Below are positions 16,377 through 25,019 of a stretch of 37,568 nt of DNA, piece by piece. Both the position numbers and the translations under genes were made by a program. The notes below the pieces were generated by a model. It was not told the origin of the DNA. It did not search any database and saw nothing but the letters and a program-made list of their open reading frames with translations. Position 1 is the first letter of the stretch, and every line of letters starts with the position of its first letter. The stretch is from 2-01-FULL-40-42 sp964349415. Lineage in GTDB: Bacteria > Patescibacteriota > Microgenomatia > UBA1406 > GWC2-37-13. Where the stretch lies: contig CAYGGJ010000004.1 of the NCBI GenBank assembly GCA_964349415.1, forward strand, positions 1 through 37,568, written 5' to 3'.

Positions 16377-18203
16377 TCAGGCCCGTCTTCTCTTTCGGCC
16401 TCTTATAAAGAGTGTTAGTCCTCCAAATACAACTACGATCAAAATTCCGATCCAAAGACTTACCGAATAGGAGTAAGGAGTTACTTTTAGTTCAATAGCT
16501 TTCTTGTCGAAATTCCCAACGGTAACGCTAAGTGATGCCTTTTCGTATTGGTTTCTGGAGACTGACTTTATCAGTAAATTTATCTTTTTTTCCTCGTATG
16601 GAGCAATTGAGTCAATAAGCGAATTTGAGATCTTAGCTTCAAGGTTTTCTCCGGTTGTTTGTACGGGGACATTGTAAAGATAAACATTTCCTTCATTTTT
16701 TATAGAAATAACTCCTTTTGTCGGCGTCGTATCATTTAAGGATTTGTCTATTTTAATATCTGTTATTCTTAATTTCTTATTTTCCTTGGGAACAGCGTTG
16801 ACTGCCCGTACTATTACATCTTGGGAGTCCGTAATCTTATACATCCCTGCAGGGAGAGGCCTGCTGGAGTTTTTTCCGTGTATCACAAATGCTATATGGT
16901 TCAGGTCAAAAGATGAAAAATAGTCTATACCTGAGGTGTTTTCCCACGTTGGATCAATCTGGATCCAGTTTTGATAACTTGGGTCAAAGTATTCCGGCCA
17001 TGAATGAAGAACGTCCCGGATCAAAGACAAAGGTCTTAAGCTGGGATTTTGAGTTACGGCAAATCCCTGTATTTCTCTCGACATAATTCCCTGTTCTCTT
17101 GCGAGCGTCACGAAAGAATCAGTAAATTCTACACAGATCGCCTGATCCGGCCTCTTAAGTGCAGTATCTGCACCGAGTCGTCCAAAGGATTTATTACTTA
17201 CTACACGATTGAAATTGTATTTAAAATTCTGGACGATAAAATCATAAATCATCTCTGGAGTTTTCAATTGTTTGAATTTTTCAGGATTTGAAACACGCCA
17301 AAAGTCTGCTTGGTTGAGAAGATACTTTTCTTGCTCTTTAAGTCTTGTTAAATTTGCAATTTTCACCTCATCCCTTGGGTTAATAAAAAGCTGGGTAGTC
17401 CCGGAAAACTGAATAACTTTAGTTTCCTTAGGTTTTAAGTAGTATCTCCCTATATAATTTCCGTCCTCATCTAAATACATGGATTGCGGCAGCGGCTCTA
17501 TCCCCCTGACATAACTTTTTTGATACGTAGTATCGGGAGGGAAAGCAACTTCAGAGTAAATTGGTGTCAATTTAGTATTTTGCAAAGTGTAAGTGAGGTT
17601 AAGCTCGTACATCTGCGTTGAGCCAAAAACAGCGTATACTATCTTTCCGGGAGGATTGTTCCATATTATTTTATTTCCTTCAATTTTATCGGGCTTCGGC
17701 TTTGCGATAGATATTTTCTTTTTGTTATCGGGAAGGTTGACAATCATCTGATATGTACCTTCACCGCGATTTCCGATAGTGGGAAGAATCACTTCCCATA
17801 CATTTCCGTTAATCTGAAATAAATTACTTTGATCAAACTCTAAAGTTAAAGTATTGCTTGATTCTTTTCCCAACTTGGGCTTTGTGAACTCAAGCTCTAT
17901 ATTTGATGATTGGTCAGATTGAATAATTTTGGGAGTTATGGATCCTTCATCATCTCTCGCTTTTAAATTGCTGATCTCAAAGTTTTTCGGGAAGGAAAGG
18001 GAAAATTTCTTTACAAAAACATCCGACCGGAGATTGGTTGTTTTTACAGTAAAATTGACACGTGTCGAAAGATTTCCCGCACTCCGGTTTATAAAATACT
18101 CTACAACATAGTCAGATCTGTACTCCTGAGCTGAAAATTGTCGTAATGATCCCGAAAGTAAAAAAAGAAGGATAAAGTAAAGAATAGTTCTAAATAAAGA
18201 CAT
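16377..18203 (-). CDS. Exported membrane-anchored transglutaminase-like protein
   Basis: 608 aa. An N-terminal signal peptide (about 1-25) and a C-terminal transmembrane helix (about 580-600) followed by RGRKRRRA place the body outside the membrane. Residues about 30-290 look like beta-rich extracellular domains. The transglutaminase-like core carries the full triad: Cys357 (DQAICVEFTDSF), His400 (VLHSWPEYFD) and Asp417 (WIQIDPTWEN). A further beta-sandwich-like region (about 478-575) precedes the anchor. Such folds act as cysteine proteases or peptide cross-linking/cleaving enzymes (COG1305 type); the substrate is unknown. It lies between uvrA and uvrC but has its own promoter, so a repair role is not implied. 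Confidence 0.85.
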   Translation of the reverse strand: MSLFRTILYFILLFLLSGSLRQFSAQEYRSDYVVEYFINRSAGNLSTRVNFTVKTTNLRSDVFVKKFSLSFPKNFEISNLKARDDEGSITPKIIQSDQSSNIELEFTKPKLGKESSNTLTLEFDQSNLFQINGNVWEVILPTIGNRGEGTYQMIVNLPDNKKKISIAKPKPDKIEGNKIIWNNPPGKIVYAVFGSTQMYELNLTYTLQNTKLTPIYSEVAFPPDTTYQKSYVRGIEPLPQSMYLDEDGNYIGRYYLKPKETKVIQFSGTTQLFINPRDEVKIANLTRLKEQEKYLLNQADFWRVSNPEKFKQLKTPEMIYDFIVQNFKYNFNRVVSNKSFGRLGADTALKRPDQAICVEFTDSFVTLAREQGIMSREIQGFAVTQNPSLRPLSLIRDVLHSWPEYFDPSYQNWIQIDPTWENTSGIDYFSSFDLNHIAFVIHGKNSSRPLPAGMYKITDSQDVIVRAVNAVPKENKKLRITDIKIDKSLNDTTPTKGVISIKNEGNVYLYNVPVQTTGENLEAKISNSLIDSIAPYEEKKINLLIKSVSRNQYEKASLSVTVGNFDKKAIELKVTPYSYSVSLWIGILIVVVFGGLTLFIRGRKRRRA

Positions 18204-18209
18204 TCTTAT

Positions 18210-18215
18210 ATTATA
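18210..18215 (-). promoter_or_regulatory. -10 box of the transglutaminase-like gene
   Basis: Perfect TATAAT exactly 6 nt before the ATG, just after the uvrA stop. The upstream bases contain a small inverted repeat (AGAC-TAGC-GTCT, 18215-18226). Leaderless transcript predicted. Confidence 0.6.
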
Positions 18216-18217
18216 GA

Positions 18218-21094
18218 CTAGCGTCTAGCTTTAAGAAGATACTGCGCGGTGTAAGAACTTTTTTCGTCTTTTAACCCATCTAGTTTTCCTTGATAGAGAA
18301 CTTTTCCACCTTTTTCTCCACCATCAGGCCCAAGATCTATTATGTATTGACTGTTTTTTATAACATCGAGATTGTGTTCTATGACTAGCACCGTATTTCC
18401 TTTATCGACCAACTGATACAAGGCATGCAGTAGCTTTTCAACATCGTAAAAATGTAGTCCTGTAGTCGGCTCATCGAGTATATAGATTGTTCTTCCTGAG
18501 TTTTTTCTTGAAAGTTCATTTGCCAGCTTTATCCGCTGTGCTTCTCCTCCCGAGAATGTGGGAGCGGGTTGACCGAGTTTAATATAGCCGAGACCAACAC
18601 TTTTAAGGAACTGAAGTTTGTTGTAAATATTAAAGTGACTTTGAAAAAAATCAGCAGCTTCGTCGATTGTCATTTTTAGTATTTCGTAAATATTTACTCC
18701 TTTATACTTTACCTCAAGAGTTTCTTTGTTGTACCGGTGACCTTCACATACATCGCACTTCACATATATATCCGGCAAAAATTGCATCTCAATTTTGATT
18801 ACTCCGGCACCCTGACATTTTTCGCATCTACCACCCTTTAAATTAAAAGAGAATCTGCCTTTTTTAAACCCTTTAACCCGCGCATCTTGAGTGGAGGCAA
18901 AGATTTCTCTGATTTCATCAAAAAAGCCTACATATGTAGCCGGGTTTGAACGCGGAGTTCTTCCTATCGGTGATTGATCCACCAAATAAACTCTGTCAAC
19001 ATATTGAAATCCATCCAGCTTTTCAAAATCTCCTATGTTTTCACTAAAATGTCCGTCAATATGATATTTCAGAGCTGGATACAGAGTCTCTACTACTAAT
19101 GTTGACTTTCCCGAGCCTGACACACCCGTGACCGTAATTAAATTTCCCAACGGAATCTTTACGTTAATCCTTTTTAGGTTAAATTGCGTAGCTCCCGACA
19201 GAGTAACGACGCCTTTGGTTGTATCAAGATCTCTCTTTTCCGGTTTAATTACCCTGCGTCCGGAAAGATACTGTCCTGTAAGTGAATTTTTGTTCTTTTT
19301 AATCTCGGCAATAGAGCCGGTAAATACAATTTTTCCTCCTTGATTACCTGCCTTCGGACCCAATTCAACGAGGTAGTCTGCCGATTCAATTGTCTCCTGA
19401 TCGTGTTCGACTATTACAAGGGTATTTCCAAGATCCTTTAAGTTGTGGAGGGTTTGAATTAAGGCGGCTACATCTTTCGGGTGCAAACCGATTGATGGCT
19501 CATCCAATACATACAGTACCCCGGTTAATCCCGTTCCGATCTGGGAAGCAAGCCTGATCCTTTGCAATTCTCCGCCGGATAGAGATTTTGCCGTTCTTCC
19601 GACCGTAATATATCCGAGTCCGACATTTTTTAGAAAGCTCAGTCTTACGTTTATTTCTTTAATAATTCCTTTTGCTATTTCCTTCTCATAGTCACTAATC
19701 TTTGCAAATAAACTTTCGGAATAGGTAAGTAGCGCCTCGATTGAGTCTTCACTAAAGTCTGCGATGTTCCGGTCGTCTATCGTTACCGAAAGAATTTCCT
19801 TTTTTAGTCGCCTTCCTTCGCATGAAGGACAGATTTCTTCACGTATATATTTTCCTATTTCATAACCTTCCAGTCCGGTGTCACTCTCAAAAAATCTTTT
19901 CTCAAGCTCTGCAACCACACCGGTAAAAGTTTCATAGATGACTGTCTGTGTACCATGTCTGTTTGTCCCCGGCACCCTATATGTTTTCTTAGTGCCGTAA
20001 AGAATTTTTTTTAAATCTTCCTTAGGCATATCCTGAACTTTAATTCCGAAATCAATGTCTTCTTCTTCCGAAACCTGTTTTAGTAAACGTATATACCAAG
20101 TATCCTGAAAAAATAATTTATTGAAGGGGAGTATTGCACCTTCGTTTATGGTGAGATTTTTATTTAAGATTTGTTCAGGGTCGACTTTGTAGATAGTCCC
20201 TATCCCCTTGCATCTTTCACAAGCACCAAGAGGGGAGTTGAATGAAAACATTCTTGGTTCAAGTTCGGGCAGTGAAATATTGCAAACCGGACAGGAAAAT
20301 TTGTCTGAGAAAAGATGCTCGGACCCGTCATCCAATATCACCAACCCGTCGGTTAGACTAATACTCTGCTCTACTGAAGTAACCAAGCGTGAACGCAAAT
20401 TTGCCTTAAAAACCTTGTCCTTTATCTCCTTGCTGCGTAGCATCATTGTGTCTATGGTCACGTGAATATCATGTTTGTTTGTTTTTATCAGTTCGAGATC
20501 GGTATCAAGTGCCAGATCCTTCTTGTCAATTCTTACCTGCGAGTATCCCTTGCCAAGCAGGTTTGCAAAGAGCTCTTTGAATTCACCCTTTCTTTGTCTC
20601 ACAACCGGTGAAATGATTTTGAATGTATGCGGCTTGATCTTATCTAAAAGAGTCTTCTTTTCAATTGCTTCAAGTATTTTATCCACAATTTCATCTAACG
20701 AGAGTTTTGCTACTTCTCTGCCGCAGTTGGGGCAATGAGGCCGTCCTACCCTTGCAAATAAAAGTCTCAAATAGTCATAGATTTCGGTTATTGTACCTAC
20801 TGTGGATCTTGGGTTGTGGGAAGTTGTCTTCTGATCAATGGAGATTGCAGGTGACAAGCCTTCGATCGTATCTACATCGGGTTTATCCATAATCCCTAAA
20901 AATTGCCGGGCATAAGCCGATAGAGATTCAACATATCTTCTCTGTCCTTCAGCATATAAAGTATCGAATGCTAAAGAGGATTTTCCCGAACCAGAGACCC
21001 CGGTTATCACAACAAATTTGTCTTTTGGAATCTCGAGATTAACATTTTTTAAATTATGTTCTCTCGCTCCTTTTATCTTTATTGATCCTTTCAT
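18218..21094 (-). CDS. uvrA: UvrA excinuclease ATPase subunit
   Basis: Damage-sensing ABC-type ATPase of nucleotide excision repair. Two ABC modules are present, each with Walker A (GVSGSGKSSLAFDTL and GVSGSGKSTLVVETL) and signature (SGGELQRIRLAS and SGGEAQRIKLAN). Zinc-binding cysteine pairs are visible (CPNCGREV, CPVCNIS, CERCKGIG, CEKCQGAG, CDVCEGHRYN). Length is about 958-961 aa against 940 in E. coli. Two starts are possible: ATG at 21103, overlapping uvrB by 8 nt, or ATG at 21094, one base after the uvrB stop (TAA-T-ATG). The latter is chosen because the same junction recurs at three other gene pairs. Operon with uvrB. Confidence 0.97.
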   Translation of the reverse strand: MKGSIKIKGAREHNLKNVNLEIPKDKFVVITGVSGSGKSSLAFDTLYAEGQRRYVESLSAYARQFLGIMDKPDVDTIEGLSPAISIDQKTTSHNPRSTVGTITEIYDYLRLLFARVGRPHCPNCGREVAKLSLDEIVDKILEAIEKKTLLDKIKPHTFKIISPVVRQRKGEFKELFANLLGKGYSQVRIDKKDLALDTDLELIKTNKHDIHVTIDTMMLRSKEIKDKVFKANLRSRLVTSVEQSISLTDGLVILDDGSEHLFSDKFSCPVCNISLPELEPRMFSFNSPLGACERCKGIGTIYKVDPEQILNKNLTINEGAILPFNKLFFQDTWYIRLLKQVSEEEDIDFGIKVQDMPKEDLKKILYGTKKTYRVPGTNRHGTQTVIYETFTGVVAELEKRFFESDTGLEGYEIGKYIREEICPSCEGRRLKKEILSVTIDDRNIADFSEDSIEALLTYSESLFAKISDYEKEIAKGIIKEINVRLSFLKNVGLGYITVGRTAKSLSGGELQRIRLASQIGTGLTGVLYVLDEPSIGLHPKDVAALIQTLHNLKDLGNTLVIVEHDQETIESADYLVELGPKAGNQGGKIVFTGSIAEIKKNKNSLTGQYLSGRRVIKPEKRDLDTTKGVVTLSGATQFNLKRINVKIPLGNLITVTGVSGSGKSTLVVETLYPALKYHIDGHFSENIGDFEKLDGFQYVDRVYLVDQSPIGRTPRSNPATYVGFFDEIREIFASTQDARVKGFKKGRFSFNLKGGRCEKCQGAGVIKIEMQFLPDIYVKCDVCEGHRYNKETLEVKYKGVNIYEILKMTIDEAADFFQSHFNIYNKLQFLKSVGLGYIKLGQPAPTFSGGEAQRIKLANELSRKNSGRTIYILDEPTTGLHFYDVEKLLHALYQLVDKGNTVLVIEHNLDVIKNSQYIIDLGPDGGEKGGKVLYQGKLDGLKDEKSSYTAQYLLKARR

Positions 21095-21095
21095 A

Positions 21096-23147
21096 TTAAT
21101 CATCCATTCTTAATTCACGGATTTTATTTCTTAAAGAAATCGCAAACTCGAAGTTCATGTCTTCTGCCTGTCTCCTCATCTCACGCTCAAGCTTTTTAAT
21201 CAGACGCTTCTTATCATAGCCTGTTAGTGAATCCGTCTGGATATCTGATACGGCCTGTTGGTTTATCTCCGGCTTATTCGCGTTAAGTATGTAGAAAGGA
21301 TCCTCTTCGTGCTCCGCGATTTTTTCCCTTATTGGTTTTATAATCGTTTTCGGAGTTATATTGTGCTTTTTATTGTAACTGACCTGATGCGCACGCCTTC
21401 TGTCTATTTCATTTACCGCCCCTTTAATAGAATTTGTAATTACATCTGCATATAGTATTACTTCGCCCGAAATATTTCGCGCTGCTCTTCCCATCGTTTG
21501 TACAAGAGAAGTTTTTGACCGTAAGAATCCTTCTTTGTCAGCATCAAGTATGGCCACCAGAAACACTTCGGGAAGATCCAGCCCCTCTCTTAAAAGATTT
21601 ACACCAATCAATACATCAAATTCATTTTTTCTTAAATTATCGAGTACATCCGACCGTTCCAATGTATGAACATCCGAATGTAGATAAGAGGCCCGGATAT
21701 TTCTCTCTTTTAAGTGATCCGTCAAATCCTCCGCCATCTTTTTAGTAAGAGTCGTTACCAGAATTTTTTCTCCGGTCTTTATCCTCGTCTCTATCTCCTT
21801 TATTAGGTCTTGAACCTCAGTTTTTGACGGCCTTATTGTAATTTTGGGATCTATTATGCCCGTTGGTCTTATCAATTGTTCGACTATTCCTTTATGCAAG
21901 CTTTTTTTGGTTTTTGCTTCAGTTTGGGCTTTTTCAATTTCCCATTCTGCCGGTGTCGCAGATACATAGATTAAATGTGGAGGGATTTTATAGAACTCCT
22001 CGAATTGGAGTGGACGGTTGTCGTATGCTGCCTGCAGTCTAAAACCAAAGTCTATTAATGTTTTTTTTCTTGAGTTGTCTCCGTTAAACATTCCTCTTAT
22101 TTGGGGGACTGTCATGTGTGATTCATCAACAAACACGAGAAAGTTATCTTTATAGGCAGTTCTAAAATAGTCTATGAGAGTGTGGGGTGGATCTCCCGGT
22201 TTTCTACCGTCAAAATACCGTGAATAATTTTCAATTCCGTTTACGTATCCAACTTCTTTTATCATCTCAAGGTCGTAATTAACTCTTCTTAAAAGTCTTT
22301 CTGCTTCAATTAATTTTCCGCTTTTCTTTAGAGCTTCGTATTCGCGTTTCAAATCGCTTCGTATCATTTTTTCTGCAGGTTTAAATACAACGGGGTCCAT
22401 AAGGTAATGTTTTGCCGGGTAAATCACAAAGGAATCACTCTGTTCGTCTGTCTCTAGAATCTTTCCGGAAAGAGGTTCAAACTTAGCAAACGAAACTATT
22501 TTTGAGCCCTTAGACTGGATTCTGTAGCCGAAGTCCTCATAGGCAGGATATATGTCCATATAGTCACCCCGTATGCGAAATGACCCTCTTTTAAAGTCGA
22601 ACTCTGATCTTTCGTATTGGAGCTCGATTAATCTTTTTGCAAGATTATTCCAATCTGCCATGTCGCCTTTTTTAACCCGGAGCGTAAATTTTCCGTATTC
22701 CTCAGCCGAACCTATATTGTAGATACATGAAACAGATGCCACGACAACGACATCCTTTCTGGTCATAATATTTGCAGTAGCTCTTAACCTTAACTTATCT
22801 ATCAGCTCATTTATGTCAGACTCCTTTTCGATATAGGTATCTGAAGATGGTATATAAGCCTCTGGTTGATAATAATCATAGTAGGAAACAAAGTATGAGA
22901 CTGCGTTTTCCGGAAAAAAGTCACGGAATTCTTGATACAGTTGACCGGCCAGAGTTTTATTATGAGAGATTATCAGTGCCGGCATCTTAAGGTTCTTAAT
23001 TACATTTGCCATCGTGTAAGTTTTCCCGGAGCCTGTAACTCCAAGTAAAACCTGGTTTTTAAGACCTTCGGAAACTCCTTCAGTCAATTGCTTAATCGCT
23101 GTTGGCTGGTCTCCCGTTGGTTTGAAATCGGAAGTTAATTTGAACAT
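21096..23147 (-). CDS. uvrB: UvrB excinuclease helicase subunit
   Basis: Verifies the lesion and recruits UvrC. 683 aa, full length. Walker A GVTGSGKT (36-43); beta-hairpin YYDYYQPEAYIPSSDTYIEK that inserts between DNA strands; DEXH-like box FVDESHMT; helicase motifs LVTTLTKKMAEDLTDHL, GVNLLREGLDLPEV and QTMGRAARN; and the C-terminal UVR domain (about 645-683: EREMRRQAEDMNFEFAISLRNKI). First gene of uvrB-uvrA. A TGC-TATAAT box lies 14 nt upstream, giving a leader of only about 7 nt with no Shine-Dalgarno. Confidence 0.98.
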   Translation of the reverse strand: MFKLTSDFKPTGDQPTAIKQLTEGVSEGLKNQVLLGVTGSGKTYTMANVIKNLKMPALIISHNKTLAGQLYQEFRDFFPENAVSYFVSYYDYYQPEAYIPSSDTYIEKESDINELIDKLRLRATANIMTRKDVVVVASVSCIYNIGSAEEYGKFTLRVKKGDMADWNNLAKRLIELQYERSEFDFKRGSFRIRGDYMDIYPAYEDFGYRIQSKGSKIVSFAKFEPLSGKILETDEQSDSFVIYPAKHYLMDPVVFKPAEKMIRSDLKREYEALKKSGKLIEAERLLRRVNYDLEMIKEVGYVNGIENYSRYFDGRKPGDPPHTLIDYFRTAYKDNFLVFVDESHMTVPQIRGMFNGDNSRKKTLIDFGFRLQAAYDNRPLQFEEFYKIPPHLIYVSATPAEWEIEKAQTEAKTKKSLHKGIVEQLIRPTGIIDPKITIRPSKTEVQDLIKEIETRIKTGEKILVTTLTKKMAEDLTDHLKERNIRASYLHSDVHTLERSDVLDNLRKNEFDVLIGVNLLREGLDLPEVFLVAILDADKEGFLRSKTSLVQTMGRAARNISGEVILYADVITNSIKGAVNEIDRRRAHQVSYNKKHNITPKTIIKPIREKIAEHEEDPFYILNANKPEINQQAVSDIQTDSLTGYDKKRLIKKLEREMRRQAEDMNFEFAISLRNKIRELRMDD

Positions 23148-23161
23148 AAATACGACCTATT

Positions 23162-23170
23162 ATTATAGCA
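23162..23170 (-). promoter_or_regulatory. Extended -10 promoter of uvrB-uvrA
   Basis: Minus strand TGC-TATAAT, 14 nt before the uvrB ATG. No LexA-type operator was recognised nearby, so SOS control cannot be claimed. Confidence 0.55.
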
Positions 23171-23199
23171 GTTTGTAGAATATAAGTCACCAATCTCTC

Positions 23200-23823
23200 T
23201 TACTTATCCTTCTTTGATCGTTCGACTAGGAGATGAATTGCGCTGGGGATTAGCGAGAGAAGAATAATGGCGCCAACTATGGGCAAGAGATACTGATCAA
23301 CATCAGGAATAAGTCTTCCTAAGAAATAGCCGGCGACAGTGAGTCCTATTGCCCACACAATACCGCCCAAAACGTTATATATCAAAAAGGTTTTATACTC
23401 CATGTCTCCTATCCCGGCAACTATTGGCGCAAAGGTGCGTATAACAGGAAGGAAGCGTGCCAAAACAATCGTTTTTTTACCGTGCTTTTGATAAAACTTC
23501 TTTGTCTTTTCGAGATTTTCTTTATGAAAGAGAAAGGAGTCTTTCTTATGAAAAAGCCGTTTTCCAAATCTATGTCCGAACGCATAGCCTACGCTGTCTC
23601 CTAGTACTGCTGCCAGAAAACACCCTATTGCAAGGAGTCTAATATCAAGAAGCCCTTGAGAAGCTAGAAATCCGGAAGTAAACAATAAGCTGTCTCCGGG
23701 CAAGAAGAAACCAAAAAATAAGCCTGATTCTGCAAAAACAATCGCAAAGATACCTACGTAGCCGATTGTTGATATAATGGACTCTAAGTTTGAGAAACTT
23801 ACTAGTTGAGTTATTGTTTCCAT
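23200..23823 (-). CDS. DedA-family membrane protein
   Basis: Polytopic membrane protein of the DedA/SNARE-associated family, linked to lipid flipping (undecaprenyl phosphate or phospholipids) and membrane homeostasis. 207 aa from the chosen start. Family marks: FAESGLFFGFFLPGDSLLFTSGFLA, GDSVGYAFGHRFGKRLF, and FYQKHGKKTIVLARFLPVIRTFAPIVAGIGDM with the conserved arginines and proline; then NVLGGIVWAIGLTVAGYFLG. A longer frame starts at a TTG 10 codons upstream. The ATG at 23823 is preferred because METITQ is a natural family start and a TATAAA lies 4 nt before it. Its ATG overlaps the rsmI ATG in CATG. Confidence 0.93.
   Translation of the reverse strand: METITQLVSFSNLESIISTIGYVGIFAIVFAESGLFFGFFLPGDSLLFTSGFLASQGLLDIRLLAIGCFLAAVLGDSVGYAFGHRFGKRLFHKKDSFLFHKENLEKTKKFYQKHGKKTIVLARFLPVIRTFAPIVAGIGDMEYKTFLIYNVLGGIVWAIGLTVAGYFLGRLIPDVDQYLLPIVGAIILLSLIPSAIHLLVERSKKDK
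23770..23778 (+). promoter_or_regulatory. Candidate rsmI extended -10 promoter inside dedA
   Basis: Plus strand TGA-TATAAT, the same nonamer used at the tRNA promoters, located within the dedA coding region 43 nt before the rsmI ATG. Predicts a leader of about 37 nt. It could be chance. Confidence 0.4.
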
Positions 23824-24523
23824 GTTATTTATAGTCTCTACACCAATCGGCAATCTTAATGATCTATCATATCGTCAGGCAAAGACGTTGATCGATTCAG
23901 ACGTTGTTCTTGCCGAGGATACAAGATCCTATCAAAAACTCCTGACAGGAATTCTAAAAATTTTCAATTTATCCCCGAAACAAGGCCAAAAGCTGATTTC
24001 TTATTATAAAGAAGTGGAATTTGAAAAGCTACCTGAAGTCCTTCAGTATCTTGTAAGCGGACTGAACGTATCCTTAGTTTCCGATGCCGGGACTCCTCTT
24101 ATCTCTGATCCCGGATACCTTCTTCTCAGTAAGGCACTTGAACGCAATATTCCTTATGATTCTGTCCCCGGCCCTTCGTCTGTCACAAACGCTCTGGTTC
24201 TATCCGGATTTCAAAGTAAAAAATGGATGTTTTTAGGCTTTTTCCCAAAAAAAAGAAATGATTTAACCAAATTACTCAATTCGTTAAGTGAAATAAGCGC
24301 TATTGACAAAGACATTGTTTTTATTGCCTTTGAATCCTCACAAAGAATCAATGAATCGCTAAGAACTCTGTCGGAAGTGAAACGAGAAGTTAAAGTTGCA
24401 GTAATCCGAGAGATGACTAAGAAATTTCAAGAGGTTGTCAGGGGAAAACCGGAAGAACTATTGAAGAGAGAGTTTAGAGGAGAAATCGTGTTGGTTTTTC
24501 GATTAGAAGGTGGTAAGAGCTAA
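23822..24523 (+). CDS. rsmI: 16S rRNA (cytidine-1402-2'-O)-methyltransferase
   Basis: SAM-dependent enzyme of the tetrapyrrole-methylase fold that 2'-O-methylates C1402 in the ribosomal decoding centre. 233 aa, at the short end (E. coli 286), lacking the C-terminal extension. Motifs in order: IVSTPIGNLNDLS (4-16), AEDTRSYQKLL, SDAGTPLISDPGYLL, PGPSSVTNALVLSGF, FLGFFPKK and VIREMTKKFQEVVRG. The N terminus MLFIVSTPIGNL fits the family exactly, supporting this ATG. The 3' end overlaps the convergent unknown gene by 21 nt. Confidence 0.95.
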   Translation: MLFIVSTPIGNLNDLSYRQAKTLIDSDVVLAEDTRSYQKLLTGILKIFNLSPKQGQKLISYYKEVEFEKLPEVLQYLVSGLNVSLVSDAGTPLISDPGYLLLSKALERNIPYDSVPGPSSVTNALVLSGFQSKKWMFLGFFPKKRNDLTKLLNSLSEISAIDKDIVFIAFESSQRINESLRTLSEVKREVKVAVIREMTKKFQEVVRGKPEELLKREFRGEIVLVFRLEGGKS

Positions 24524-25018
24524 AAAAGCTCCTTTTAACACATCGTGATGATAGGTTATATCAAGAGTCTCCGAAATCTCATCAATACTTCCCTGGAGTA
24601 CAGCTAGTCCTGAGGGAAATATTTTTATAAGATTGGGCGCCTTCTCCTTGAGAAATCTTATTCTTGCTCCCGGCTCATTCTGTCTGGGTGCGAATTGTCC
24701 AGGAGTAAAATCCATTATTTCTTGCGTGCCCGTTTTTAAAAAAGTATGGGTCATCTCAGCCGAATCCTCACCCTCAACCTCAGAAAAGGAAACCCATCCT
24801 CTAGCAAGATTGTACCCCTTAGGTAAACCAATCTTCTTTACTATCCGCTTATGTGCTCTACAAAGACCCATTTCTGCTAAAGTTCTGGCCTCAAGATGAA
24901 GAGTGGGATCGCCCGGCGCATCTCTCAGTAAAGATCTCCGATACAACTCCAATCTTTCTTGTATGGCGCTGTGATGTGACTCTAACCACATATCCGGTAA
25001 TTGAAGTCTTTCTTTCAT
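24503..25018 (-). CDS. Unknown protein B, tandem paralogue of the upstream gene
   Basis: 171 aa from the ATG at 25018, one base after the stop of its paralogue (TAA-T-ATG); an ATG 33 nt further upstream would overlap that gene. Clearly homologous to protein A. Shared elements, numbered from the longer start, are GLC64..H67, GLP.G, H102 in THTFLKTG, Asp114 in IMDFTPGQF, FPSGL..L.GS..EI and a D/GI.Y near the end. The Cys-to-His spacing (38) and His-to-Asp spacing (12) equal those in A. The order C...H...D with IMDFT..QF suggests a papain/transglutaminase-like cysteine hydrolase fold; this is inference. No signal peptide or membrane segment. Product family not recognised. Confidence 0.75.
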   Translation of the reverse strand: MKERLQLPDMWLESHHSAIQERLELYRRSLLRDAPGDPTLHLEARTLAEMGLCRAHKRIVKKIGLPKGYNLARGWVSFSEVEGEDSAEMTHTFLKTGTQEIMDFTPGQFAPRQNEPGARIRFLKEKAPNLIKIFPSGLAVLQGSIDEISETLDITYHHDVLKGAFLALTTF

Positions 25019-25019
25019 A

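Noticed and set aside
18215..18226. Inverted repeat AGAC-TAGC-GTCT after uvrA as an operator
   Set aside because: Arms of only four bases beside the -10 box; too short to claim a regulator site.
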